Below the pieces are notes generated by a model. That model saw only the letters and a program-made list of their open reading frames with translations. It was not told where the DNA came from and ran no database searches. Both the position numbers and the translations under genes were made by a program. This document shows, piece after piece, positions 1 through 8,808 of a DNA stretch of 21,906 nucleotides (position 1 is its first letter; each line of letters begins with the position of its first letter). Source of the stretch: an uncultured Prevotellaceae bacterium (GTDB taxonomy: Bacteria; Bacteroidota; Bacteroidia; Bacteroidales; Muribaculaceae). Location: NCBI GenBank assembly GCA_945983195.1, contig CAMFSS010000009.1:1-21906 (forward strand). The letters run 5' to 3'.

Positions 1-63
1 TCCTGATGTCGCTCCAGAGCTGAACGGGGGGGATTCCCAGAATGTGTTTGGGGCGGGGTTGTA

Positions 64-66
64 TTA
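64..66 (-). other. In-frame TAA inside the DUF4250 gene
   Basis: The coding-strand context is GGC TTC TAA TAC AAC CCC. The residues after the stop restore the conserved family tail (YNP, then N.FW). The position is normally occupied by a sense codon in DUF4250 proteins, often Glu as I recall. This is one of five such stops in the window. Confidence 0.7.
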
Positions 67-213
67 GAAGCCGGCTGCGGCGAGGGTGGCCTCGAGGGTG
101 GTGCGGTCGATGTGGAGGTCGGCGCACAGCTCGTCGAGGGATGTGTACTGGTCGCGCAGCTTGGTGTTGATGTAGCTGAAGAGCATCATTGGGTCGGTTG
201 GCAAATTTTCCAT
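64..213 (-). CDS. DUF4250 family small protein, ends early at an in-frame TAA
   Basis: A 49-residue protein of the DUF4250 family; the function of the family is unknown. I chose the ATG at 211-213 because the residues from there (MENLPTDPMMLFSYINTKLR) match the family's usual start. An upstream in-frame ATG at 316-318 would add 35 residues unlike the family and would lie upstream of the promoter I see at 281-312. The protein stops after LAAAGF. The same frame continues after the TAA with YNPAPNTFW (codons 63 down to 37), which matches from memory the usual DUF4250 ending of the type E-YNPxxNxFW. After that it stays open for 12 more codons to the window edge. The family is usually about 55-70 residues, so this copy looks nonsense-truncated or read through. 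It is a single gene separated from the operon to its right by a hairpin. Confidence 0.8.
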   Translation of the reverse strand: MENLPTDPMMLFSYINTKLRDQYTSLDELCADLHIDRTTLEATLAAAGF

Positions 214-280
214 AATAGTGATGTTTCGTGGCGAAGCGGCTCCGTCTGTCGGGGCTGCTTGCGTGGTTATTCTGTGTGTG

Positions 281-312
281 CAAATGTAGTGAAAAAGCGC
301 GAGACTGCCAAT
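281..312 (-). promoter_or_regulatory. Bacteroidetes-type promoter for the DUF4250 gene
   Basis: Read on the minus strand there is ATTG (312-309), a 20-base spacer, then TACATTTG (288-281). This fits the Bacteroidetes sigma-ABfr consensus TTTG-N19/20-TAnnTTTG, with an exact -7 element and three of four bases in the -33 element. Transcription would start near 274, leaving a leader of about 60 nt before the ATG at 213. The rest of the 214-475 gap holds only this promoter and the hairpin at 403-437. Confidence 0.6.
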
Positions 313-402
313 TTTCATGCTTGAAAGCCCTAAACATTCGGACTTGGGTGGCAGCGTTCTGTCTTGCTTTTATAAATCAAAATGAGACAGGATAGGGATA
401 TG

Positions 403-437
403 CAAAGGGCGTGGCACGGGGAGTGTCACGCCCTTTG
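403..437 (-). terminator. Strong hairpin downstream of the SusCD operon
   Basis: CAAAGGGCGTG at 403-413 pairs perfectly with CACGCCCTTTG at 427-437. The inner bases GCAC and GTGT add four more pairs (one G-U), giving a stem of about 15 bp and a 5-base loop. It lies 38 bp past the last stop codon of the minus-strand operon, as expected of a terminator or 3'-end-stabilising stem. There is no good T-run immediately after it on the minus strand, so intrinsic termination is not certain. Confidence 0.6.
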
Positions 438-475
438 TGGGTTATTCGCGTAGTGCTTCTAACACACAGATGTGG

Positions 476-2170
476 TTAGAAGAGGACTGTCGGGTTGGGG
501 TTGATGCAGATTCCGTACGCCTGGTCGGTGAGGGCAGGAATGTCCTTGATTTTGTGCTCATTGTAGTCGTAATAGTGTATTCCCTGGCTGAGTGTTTCGC
601 CAGTGTTGGGCGTGAAGCCGAAGTAGACGTTACCATTGCGACCGTCGATTGCAAACTGTGTGACATAGAGTGCCTCGAAGCTGGCGGGTGTTCCTGCAAC
701 GGGTGCTGCATCGTGCTTGATGTAATGGTGGTATTCGAGCACAGTGCGGCTGCCTTCGTAGGCAGGAATCATATACTGTGCGAATCCTGTTCCGGCAGCA
801 CCGGAGGTGAGCCAGCAGTAGAAGAATCCGCGCGCCTCGTCGAGTGCGAAAGCCTTGCAGGTGGCACCATTGAGGAGGACTTCGGTGGGAGCTGCATCGG
901 TCTTGCCGATATCGGAGTTCTTGAATCGGAAGATACCGGAAGCGTTGTAGTTCTTAGGCCACCACCATGTACCCGATTTGTCGTAAGCAAGTGCGGAGTG
1001 CACGGCACCGTAGGCGATTCCGCGGCCGTAGTAGCCGAGAGCCTGGTTAGAGCAGAAGTAGGAGTCGGTATTGCTGTTGATGCGAGTTTCCTTCTTTCCG
1101 CGGTCGGTGAGAGGAATTACGCTGAATCCGGTGTTACGGTCGTTGTAGTAGAGGTTGTCGCCCACTACGCAGCCGCTGAAGGGGTCGCTGAATGCGTGAC
1201 CGCCGACGTTGCTGATTACGACGTTGGCTTAGCTTCCGTCGGCACTCATGACGGAGATTTTGCCGTCGCCGAGGACGCCGTCGTTATCCACCTGGTAGCA
1301 GAAGTTCTTACCGCAGTCGAGGATATAGATGTAATCCTGATTGTCGACGCGTGCAAAGATGAGGTTCTGCGGGGTTACACCGCTGCTCACGCCCATATCG
1401 AACGGCAGGTTCTTGGTGCCTTCGGGGAGGTCGCTGTCGTTGATGAGCTTATATGCCTTGATGTTGCCGCCATAGCAAGCGTAGTAGAGCGTTGGTGCTT
1501 CCATGTGGGCACCGACCTGCACGTTGACGTAGCTGTCGGCAAGGCGGCGGTTCTCGCCGTTGACATCGAAGTAGGTCTGCACCTCAATTTTCTGCGAGCC
1601 AATGTTCTTGAACTTGAGTTCGCCGGGATTGTCGATAGAGCCGTCTTCGTGCGACATACCTTCGAATGTGGTAATCGGGGTGCCGTCGGAACGCATAGTT
1701 CCCTCGGGCATTTTCCAGATGTACTTGCAGATGAGGTTGTCGGGGTTAGGCAATGTGAGGTCGATGGTGAGCGTCACGTCGTTGATGACCATGGTCTCGG
1801 CACTCTGGCTGGCAACGGTCATCTTTGGCACGATATCCATGATGAGGAGAGGATAGGTGCGGCTGCCTACACCGTCGACGGTGAGCTTAACATTGTACTG
1901 ACCCGACTCTGCATACTTGTGTGTAGGGTTGGCCTCGGTGGAAGTTGTACCGTCGCCAAAGTCCCACTTCACGGCACCAGACTTCGATGAAGTGTTGGTG
2001 AATTGCAGAGTGGACACGTAATAGAAGTCGGTGCTGTACTCGTCGCCTTCGACGGCAAACGAGAAGTCGACATCCTTCGTGGGGAAGTTCTGATAGTCGG
2101 GGGTGCTTTCGACACACGCCGAGGCTATCAATGCCAAAATGGCTATGAAAAGGAATTTAATATGTTTCAT
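476..2170 (-). CDS. PKD-domain surface lipoprotein of a SusCD operon, interrupted by an in-frame TAA
   Basis: This is the fourth gene of the operon, 565 codons if the internal TAA (codon 314, 1229-1231) is ignored. I place the start at MKHIKF (2168-2170), because the alternative seven codons upstream would precede a normal lipoprotein signal and nearly abut the previous gene. The lipobox is LIASAC, with Cys19 as the lipidation site. A PKD domain spans about residues 34-105 with the hallmark WDFGDG at 69-74. The rest, before and after the stop, reads like a beta-propeller or sugar-binding surface protein, with Tyr/Gly-rich strands such as APTLYYACYGGNIKAYKL before it and RNGNVYFGFTP after it. 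A PKD-like lipoprotein downstream of SusD is a common arrangement and suggests polymer binding at the cell surface (inference). The pieces are 1229-2170 and the downstream remainder, open from 1228 to 476, in the same frame with no indel. Confidence 0.8.
1229..1231 (-). other. In-frame TAA inside the PKD lipoprotein gene
   Basis: The context is GAC GGA AGC TAA GCC AAC GTC. Translation continues in frame as ANVVISNVGGHAFSDPFSG, then more than 200 further residues of ordinary coding sequence to a TAA at 476-478. Without readthrough, roughly the C-terminal 250 residues are lost. Confidence 0.8.
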
Positions 2171-2194
2171 AATAATCAGTTGCTTTGGCATTAA

Positions 2195-3271
2195 TTAGTT
2201 GAGTTCGATAGTCTTAGTCTCAGTGTCAGTTCCAACCTTTCCCTTAGTGTCGTAGACCTTGAACTTGGGGATAAGCGAGTAGGTGCGGCTGAAAGCCACA
2301 GTGTAGACTTGGTTGGAGCTGTCGAAAATCCACGCAGTGAAAGGAATCATCTCCACCAGCTCTTTCCACATGGGCATGTACTCGTGGCGAACACTTGTCA
2401 CGGCACCACCGGTGTCGTCGCTGTAGCGGCAGAAAATCCAGTGCGGAGCCTTGTAGACGGGATAAATCTTCTCAGGGTCGACACCCGAAGGAGCGTCTTC
2501 CTTAGTGGCGATTTCGTGCTCCACGGTGACTGCACCTTCGAGAGTGGTGTAGTAATAGTGGTCGATGGTCTTTGTATCCGGCTCAAACCAGAGGTCGCCC
2601 TTAGTGTGACCGGCATCGGCAGAGTCAGAGAAAGGAAGCGGAGTGAGCGAAGGATACTTGGCATTCACGGCATCGAACTGCTCCTGAGTGAAAGCATAGT
2701 TGAGATAAGCCTGACGAAGACCTGAGAGATAGGTGCTGTCGGTGGTGAGATAGCTTACCATCTTCTCGCAGAACTGCTGCTGGAATCCGGCAGGATAATA
2801 GAGGTCGAATTTCTCCTGGTCCCAATCTTCGGGCGAGGTCCAGTTGACAGGACTCAGCGTGCTTGAAGTGGGGAACGTGGCATCGAGGTGATACTCAGTG
2901 CCACTGAGGACAGCCTGCGAGTGAGGATAGCTTGCAAGCATGTGGAAACCACGCACTGTGTCGTTGGCGTTGACGGTCTGCGTGTAGGCAGGCGAAGTGA
3001 TGAGCTTCTGCGTAGCGGCAGCGCTCTCAGTGCTTGTAATCATAGCCCACACCTCGCTGTGGTCGATCTTAGCGTCGCTTGATGTGGTGTAATATTTAGC
3101 GAGGAACTTAGCCTCATCGCCGGCCTTGCACACCGTGCTCGACAGCTCCCACGACACTGTAGGCAGCACCTGGCCGATTTCCATATTGTCGGCGAAGGGG
3201 TCGTTGACAGAGCAAGAAGAAGCTGCCATCACACCCGCTGCAAAAAGTGCTATTTTACTATATAATTTCAT
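2195..3271 (-). CDS. Unrecognised lipoprotein in the SusE/F position
   Basis: A 358-residue protein whose N-terminus is a lipoprotein signal (MKLYSKIALFAAGVMAASSC), with Cys20 as the likely lipidated residue. I do not recognise the family. The sequence after the signal is rich in Thr, Ser, Tyr and Asp and looks like a beta-strand protein. A Pro-Leu-Pro-rich segment and a helical stretch (QAYLNYAFTQEQFDAVNAKY) sit near the middle. It ends in KTIELN. It lies 58 bp after SusD and 24 bp before the PKD lipoprotein, so it is almost certainly cotranscribed. Genes in this position in SusCD operons usually encode outer-membrane surface glycan-binding lipoproteins (SusE/SusF role), which is the best guess here by position only. 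The reading frame is intact with a TAA stop. Confidence 0.75.
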   Translation of the reverse strand: MKLYSKIALFAAGVMAASSCSVNDPFADNMEIGQVLPTVSWELSSTVCKAGDEAKFLAKYYTTSSDAKIDHSEVWAMITSTESAAATQKLITSPAYTQTVNANDTVRGFHMLASYPHSQAVLSGTEYHLDATFPTSSTLSPVNWTSPEDWDQEKFDLYYPAGFQQQFCEKMVSYLTTDSTYLSGLRQAYLNYAFTQEQFDAVNAKYPSLTPLPFSDSADAGHTKGDLWFEPDTKTIDHYYYTTLEGAVTVEHEIATKEDAPSGVDPEKIYPVYKAPHWIFCRYSDDTGGAVTSVRHEYMPMWKELVEMIPFTAWIFDSSNQVYTVAFSRTYSLIPKFKVYDTKGKVGTDTETKTIELN

Positions 3272-3329
3272 AATTCTTTATGTCTTAAAATAGTGATTTA
3301 ATGTGTTTTTTACGAATGAAACCGTGGGA

Positions 3330-5255
3330 TTAGTTTCCGAGCGCAGAACCTTCGGTGAGCGACGAAACTGTGCCTCGTGGCTGTGCCCACTGGAGAGGCT
3401 TCTGAAGCCACTTGTAGTTGGCGTAAGCACCAAGACGCTCAAGTTCGGAACGGTTGTATTTCATCTCGGTTTCGGGGTCGTAAGGAATGCGCTGTACCCA
3501 TGTGTTCTCCTTCTCGGAATCGCTAAGACCGTCGATCCAATAGGCTGCATAGAGGTTGTACGGGCGGCGGAGCGTCTCATAGACAATCTCATTCTGGTCG
3601 CCAATACCGTAGTTGTTGCGCTTGTTGGAGAAGTGGTAGCGTCGCATGTCGGTGAACTGCTCGGGCTGCAAGTACATAGCGATGTACTTCTGAGTCATCA
3701 GGTCGTGCAGAGTGTAGTTGGTTTCATCGAAGAACCAGTGCTCATTGCCACGCTCGGTGACAGGACGAATGTGCACCTCAGTCCTGTTGCGGCGGGTAAT
3801 TATGCTGGACACCTACTTGTCGAAGCATGCCTCAAGCTGAGCGTTCCACACCTCATCAGCAGGGTGGTATTCGGCACCTGTGCAACCTTCAAGCTCAAGG
3901 GGCTTGCCTTCGGAGAAGTTGCCCGGATACTGAACGCCGTATTCGCTGCGGAGGAATTGGAGGTGGCGCTCAATGTTGTACTGAGTAGCCTCCTTGGCGA
4001 GCTGGCAGGCAGCAGTCTTGTTGCCCTTCCAGTATTCAGCCTCAGCCTTGATGAAGTAAAGCTCCTCCATAGTGAAGATTGGGTTGTAGCCGCCACCGGT
4101 GTTGGAGCCTGCATAAGCACCCATGTAGAGTTTCGGATAGTAGTCGGTCTTCATTGACGTACCGGCACCGATGTTGTTCTCAAGGAAGCGCATACGCACT
4201 GCGGCATCGCCGTCGGGACCCTTGCGAGCGATCATGAGCAATGGGATACGCGGGTCGTTTCCGAAGCCCTCGTTGCTCGTACCGAACTCAGCGGAGAACA
4301 CGCCTTCGCTCTTGGTGCCGACACCGTTAAGACCCAGGCAGTCGACGATGAAATACTTCGACGGCACGGCAGCATCGAGCAAGTTCTTGCGCGACTCCCA
4401 CGAGTTGATGATGGGCTGTGCAGCACTCCACACGTTGTTCTGCTCATTTGTTCCACCATCGAAGTTGTAGCGCGGCTCATTGCCAAACCAAGCTCCATAG
4501 AGGAGGTCGCCCGAACGCCACTGAGCAATAGCCTTGTCGGCAGCGTCGATGATTTTCTGGCAAGTGGCACTTGAAGTGTCGATATTCGGGATATTGCGGA
4601 GAAGCGCACGAGCCTTCACGGCATATACCAAGCCTTTCCACTTCGAGAGGTCGCCGGCATATACGCGGTCTTGGGCAGCGTCGATTCTCTGGTTGCCCGA
4701 AGCCTCGGTGAGAGCGGTGTTCTCGTAAGCGGCAATCAGGTCGTCGCACTCGCGGAGAATCCAGTCGTAGACCGTACCTTCGGTGTCGTATTTCGGGCTA
4801 TTCGACTTGTAAGCCTCGGTGAGAGGTATATCGCCGAACATATCTACTGTGAGCTGCGTAGAGAGCAGGCGCACAGTGCGTGCAATGAGCGTATAGTTGT
4901 AGGATCCTGCGGCATCGGCCTGAGTGATGAGGTTGCGAACATTAACGCCGATATCGTAGAAGTGGCGGCGCCACTGCGGGTGACGGTTCATAGTAAGGAA
5001 CTCCCACTCGCTCTTGTAGGAGTAAGTTCCTATTGCGCTCTTTCCGGTGGTAGTGAGGCACTGCGAGAGGTAGGCGTAGTATTCAGCATGGTCGTAAGTT
5101 GTCTGCTGAGCATAGAACACGATTACCGGCAGTCCTGTCTGCAACGTAACTTGATGCGCACGGTCGGGATTCACATTGTCGTCGAGCATGTCCACGCAAC
5201 TTGTTGCACCAAGGCAGACTACCAAAGATGATAATATATATTTAAGTCGATTCAT
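3330..5255 (-). CDS. SusD/RagB-family nutrient-binding lipoprotein, interrupted by an in-frame TAG
   Basis: A SusD-like outer-membrane lipoprotein that would cap its SusC partner and capture oligomers at the cell surface. The lipobox is LGATSC with Cys20 lipidated. Family features include the helical N-terminal half, with LTVDMFGDIPLTEAYKS near residue 140, and the SusD hallmark FTMEELYFIKAEAEYWKG in the C-terminal half. Codon 481 is TAG (3813-3815). The same frame resumes as VSSIITRRNRTEVHIRPVT and runs 160 residues to TAA at 3330-3332, including LMTQKYIAMYLQPEQFTDMRR, which matches the typical C-terminal region of SusD proteins. The full length of 641 aa is slightly long for the family; the truncated 480 aa lacks the conserved C-terminal helices. 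The start is 25 bp after the SusC stop, so this is a tightly coupled pair. Confidence 0.93.
3813..3815 (-). other. In-frame TAG inside the SusD-like gene
   Basis: The context is TTC GAC AAG TAG GTG TCC AGC. Both sides belong to one SusD protein: the TPR-like helical region before, and the C-terminal region (RTEVHIRPVT onward) after. There is no length change or frameshift. Confidence 0.85.
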
Positions 5256-5280
5256 AATTCTGTGTCAGTTATCTGCTTGT

Positions 5281-8200
5281 TTAGAATGTTGCTTTCAGTG
5301 ATAAGTTGTAGCTGCGCACGTTGGGCACCTGATAGCGGTCGAAGCCGCCCGAACCCGAACCGTAAGAGCTGCCCGACTCGGTAACTTGCGGGTCGGAGCC
5401 TGAATACTTGGTGAGCAGGAAGAGGTTACGTCCGGTGAAAGTGAGGTTAAGCCCCTTGACCGGGCAACCCTTGGCGAGCAACTTTGAGAAGTCGTAGCCA
5501 ACGGTGACGTAGCTCAAACGAATGTAAGAGCCGTCCTCAATGAAGTTGGACGAAACGGGATAGTAATATGTGTTGACGAAGTTCTGGTCGAGGATTACCG
5601 GAGTAGTGTTCTTGCGGTAAGTGCCGTCGCCATTGTCGACAACGCCATTAAATACGATTTCGCGGTTGCGATATTTGTCGTAGAGGTGGTGCTGTCCGTT
5701 GGAGATAAGGCTTGAGCCAGTGATGTTGACCACATCGCCACCGCATCGGCCGTCGAAGAGGAATCCGAAAGTAAGCTCTTTCCAGCGGAAGTTAGAGCCA
5801 AGTCCGAGGAGGAAGTCCGGCTCACGGTTGCCGATGTAGAGCTGACGTGCAGTGTTGATGAGAGGATAACCTTCCTCGTTGCAGATTACGTTACCGTCGG
5901 GGTCGCGCTGATAGTCCTTACCGGTGATACCGGTGGTAGAACCGCCGAGGAATGCAGTCGGGAATATACCGCCGTAGTTAGTACCGTCGATTTGGGTAAT
6001 CTGGTCGGGGAGCGACTTCACCTTACCGCGGTTGAGCGAGAAGTTGGCAGTCACGGTCCAGTCGAAATCCTTAGTCTTGAAGATGTCCTGGGCGAGAGTA
6101 GCCTCAATACCGTAGTTCTCTACGCAACCTTCGTTGCGGGTCTGGAGAATCTGACCGGCAGCCGGTGACACGCGCACCGTAACAATCTGGTTGTCGACCG
6201 AAGTAGAGTAGTAAGCCACATCGAGTCGGGTGCGGCTCTTGAAGAAGCGCAGGTCGGCACCAACCTCCCACGACTTACACATTTCAGGCTCAAGATTGAG
6301 TGCTACACCGATTGGCGGGTCGATACCCCAAGCGGCGTCGGGGTAGGTAGAGCAGTTCTTGAACGACTCAGTGAACTTGTAGGGAGCACTGCTCTTACCT
6401 ACCTTTGCCCAGTTACCGCGAATCTTACCGTAGGAGAACCAGTCGTTCTCAAGCTTGAACAGCTCAGAGAAGATAAGACCACCGGTCACCGAAGGATAGA
6501 AATATTTGTAGTCGACCTGGCGGAGAGTAGACGAACCGTCGAGACGACCGGTAACCGACACCTGAGCGATGCCCTTCCAGTCGAAGCGAATTTCGCCGAA
6601 GTAGCCGTACTTGTTGTACTGCGAGTGGTTGAGATACAGATAGTAGCCGCTCGACGACGAGTTGGTGAACGTCGACGGGTCGATATTCTGGAAGCTGTAG
6701 AAGTCGCCCTCAAGCTCGAATCGCTGTCCGGCGAGCTGCGAGCTGAGCGACTTGTAGTTCATCCAGTCGATACCGAAAAGGACGTTCAGGTTAAGGTCGT
6801 TGAAAAGCTGACGCTGATATGTGGCGAGGAACTGAGCATTGAAACGTTCGGAGCGCGAAGGCTGGAAAGTGTAGGAACCGAACTTGTAGGCATAGTCGGA
6901 GAGATAAGATGCGTTGGGGTCGGAGAAATCGCTCTCACGGAAGCGAGGCACCGAGTAGGAATCATACATAGAATAGCCCTTATCGTAGCTCACCTTTCCG
7001 GTTAACACCAAGTTCTTGATAGGCTCGTAGGAGATCTGACCATTGAGCATGATGCGAGTGCTTGTGGTCTCACCCTTGTCGTTGTAGCGACCGAAATATG
7101 GCGAAATTGCAGCACCAATGCGGTTCTCTTCGAGCACCTTGCTCCAGTCGTCGTAGTAAGCGTCCCAGTTGGGGAATCCTTCCAGCGTCTGGTAGTCGCT
7201 CATGTTCTTGGTGATACCCCAGTTGTAGATCGACGACATTGAGTTTCCGAATCCGCGCGACTTGCTCTCCTTGAAGCTTGTCGACACCTGAATCTTCACC
7301 TTGTCGGAAGGCTCGAACTGACCCTTCAGGAATACGTTGAACTGGTCCTTGTAGTCCTCGGGCACGATACCCTCATTTTTCTGATAAGAAACCGAGGCGT
7401 AAGCATTTGCCTTGGTTGTACCGCCGGTCCTCGAGACGGCGTCGTTCTCACGCAGACCGGTTTCGAGGATGTCGCCCAGGTTGGCGTAGGTCTGCTGTCC
7501 GGCAGCAAGAGGAGCACCCCAGCCGCCGCTACCGGCATTGAGCACATAGAATCCCTTTGAACCGGGAGCATAGCTGCTCTGGATTTCGGGAACACGTGCA
7601 GCCTGCGACACTTCGAGAGTGGCATTGGCAGTCACTGTGAGCTTGCCGTCCTTACCGCTCTTTGTAACAATCATAATAACACCATTGGCAGCCTCCTGAC
7701 CGTAGAGAGCCGAAGCAGCCGCACCCTTGAGGACCGACATAGTCTCGATGTCGTTGGGGTTGATATCGGTGAGCGACGAACCACCGCCACGCACCGGCAC
7801 ACCATCAATGATGATGAGCGGCTCATTGTTCTGTGAGGTGTTGATTGAAGAGATTGCACGGATCTGAATGGTCTGCGAGGCATTAGGCGAGCCACCGGTG
7901 TTCATAATCTGCAAGCCTGAAACCTTACCTTGAAGGGTGCTGGCCAAGTTGTTAGAAACTCCGGCAGTAATCTCCTTGGAGTCGAGCTGCTGAACGGCAA
8001 AGTTCAGTTTCTTCTTCTCCTGAGTCTGCCCCATGGCAGTAACAACAACCTCACCCAGCAACTGGGCATTATCCTTCATCAAGATACGGAGCGATTGTTG
8101 TTTGCCCACTTTCACGTCTTGTTGCAACATACCCACATTCGAGATAGTCAGTACGTCGCTGTCCTTCACGTCGATGGAGAATTTGCCATCGAGGTCGGTA

Positions 8201-8349
8201 GCCACGCCGCGCGGGGTTCCCTTTACCATCACTGTAGCTCCAACGACAGGTTCATTGTCGCTTTCAGAGATAACGGTACCCGTAATAACACGAGCATAAC
8301 CAGCCACCGCAAGGAACGAGAATAAAATTAGCAATAGCTGCTTCTTCAT
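5281..8349 (-). CDS. SusC/RagA-family TonB-dependent outer-membrane transporter
   Basis: A 1022-residue TonB-linked porin that would import oligomers through the outer membrane together with the SusD-like protein encoded 25 bp downstream. A signal peptide covers residues 1-19. A carboxypeptidase-regulatory-like domain follows (about 20-95; VITGTVISESDNEPVVGATV). Next are the TonB-box-like LGEVVVTAMG (98-107) and the plug (about 108-230) with PLIIIDGVPV and SVLKGAAASALYGQEAANGV. The 22-strand-type barrel ends in a C-terminal Phe (YNLSLKATF), the usual outer-membrane insertion signal. Length is typical for SusC. No STN domain is present, so there is no sign of FecI/FecR-type signalling through this receptor, and no regulator gene is in the window. 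It is the first gene of the operon and its frame is fully intact, unlike its SusD partner. The substrate cannot be read from the sequence. Confidence 0.96.
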   Translation of the reverse strand: MKKQLLLILFSFLAVAGYARVITGTVISESDNEPVVGATVMVKGTPRGVATDLDGKFSIDVKDSDVLTISNVGMLQQDVKVGKQQSLRILMKDNAQLLGEVVVTAMGQTQEKKKLNFAVQQLDSKEITAGVSNNLASTLQGKVSGLQIMNTGGSPNASQTIQIRAISSINTSQNNEPLIIIDGVPVRGGGSSLTDINPNDIETMSVLKGAAASALYGQEAANGVIMIVTKSGKDGKLTVTANATLEVSQAARVPEIQSSYAPGSKGFYVLNAGSGGWGAPLAAGQQTYANLGDILETGLRENDAVSRTGGTTKANAYASVSYQKNEGIVPEDYKDQFNVFLKGQFEPSDKVKIQVSTSFKESKSRGFGNSMSSIYNWGITKNMSDYQTLEGFPNWDAYYDDWSKVLEENRIGAAISPYFGRYNDKGETTSTRIMLNGQISYEPIKNLVLTGKVSYDKGYSMYDSYSVPRFRESDFSDPNASYLSDYAYKFGSYTFQPSRSERFNAQFLATYQRQLFNDLNLNVLFGIDWMNYKSLSSQLAGQRFELEGDFYSFQNIDPSTFTNSSSSGYYLYLNHSQYNKYGYFGEIRFDWKGIAQVSVTGRLDGSSTLRQVDYKYFYPSVTGGLIFSELFKLENDWFSYGKIRGNWAKVGKSSAPYKFTESFKNCSTYPDAAWGIDPPIGVALNLEPEMCKSWEVGADLRFFKSRTRLDVAYYSTSVDNQIVTVRVSPAAGQILQTRNEGCVENYGIEATLAQDIFKTKDFDWTVTANFSLNRGKVKSLPDQITQIDGTNYGGIFPTAFLGGSTTGITGKDYQRDPDGNVICNEEGYPLINTARQLYIGNREPDFLLGLGSNFRWKELTFGFLFDGRCGGDVVNITGSSLISNGQHHLYDKYRNREIVFNGVVDNGDGTYRKNTTPVILDQNFVNTYYYPVSSNFIEDGSYIRLSYVTVGYDFSKLLAKGCPVKGLNLTFTGRNLFLLTKYSGSDPQVTESGSSYGSGSGGFDRYQVPNVRSYNLSLKATF

Positions 8350-8808
8350 ATTAGTAATTATTAAAGTTTATGATAGTCACTTGAGTTAATTTGATAATTG
8401 TGCCAAAGTATACTCCTAACACTGCGTTTAGGCGCTACACCAATTTTCAATCGACAAATGTAGTACATATATTCATAAAAATATAAACAAAAAGGTTAAT
8501 AAATCCTAACAAAACGTATTTCCGCGCTTTTTTAACCAATCGAATAAATGATTTGCCCATAAGCCAAAAGCGTCGTTTTTTTTCACGACAAAACATCACA
8601 TTGATTAATATATAGGCATTGTAACCATTTAGTGATACCCACTATTTACGCAACCGACTAATATGCGGAATATTGCCGATGGAATGCTGAATTTTTGTTA
8701 AAGAAACATAATTTATTTACTAAAATGCACGGAGTTAAGGATTTTGTTGCTAACTTTCCGTGAAATTTTCAACCCAACTGATAAACCGATTATAAAACAA
8801 CTGTCGTT
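8350..8808. promoter_or_regulatory. Divergent AT-rich control region
   Basis: These 459 bp lie between the SusC gene (minus) and the NAGPA-family gene (plus) and contain no convincing gene. They are clearly more AT-rich than the flanking genes, as expected for a region with promoters for both operons. One minus-strand -7 element is seen at 8455-8462. On the plus strand I found no -33/-7 pair with proper spacing; AATTTTTG at 8690-8697 and TAACTTTC at 8751-8758 are single-mismatch -7 candidates without a good -33 partner. No Shine-Dalgarno precedes either start. Confidence 0.6.
8455..8462 (-). promoter_or_regulatory. Candidate -7 promoter element for the SusC operon
   Basis: The minus strand reads TACATTTG, an exact match to TAnnTTTG and identical to the -7 of the DUF4250 promoter. 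A TTTTTG lies upstream, but at 25 bases rather than 19-20, so the -33 match is weak. The element overlaps a near-palindrome ATGTA-G-TACAT (8459-8469). Start of transcription would be about 100 nt before the ATG. Confidence 0.35.

Noticed and set aside
476..1165. Separate gene starting at GTG 1165
   Set aside because: It is in the same frame as the PKD lipoprotein just after the TAA at 1229-1231, with coding-like sequence between the stop and that GTG, and has no signal sequence of its own. Better read as the 3' part of the same gene.
437..1990. Long plus-strand open frame of 517 codons
   Set aside because: It is antisense to the PKD lipoprotein gene, has no signal peptide or domain, and has the Val/Ala/Glu/Cys-rich composition typical of the reverse strand of a GC3-rich gene. 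The minus-strand lipoprotein has a lipobox and PKD motif and fits its operon.
8573..8588. Short GTCGT/ACGAC hairpin with T-run in the divergent region as a terminator
   Set aside because: The stem is only 5 bp, the T-run is in the loop rather than after the stem, and no gene ends nearby.
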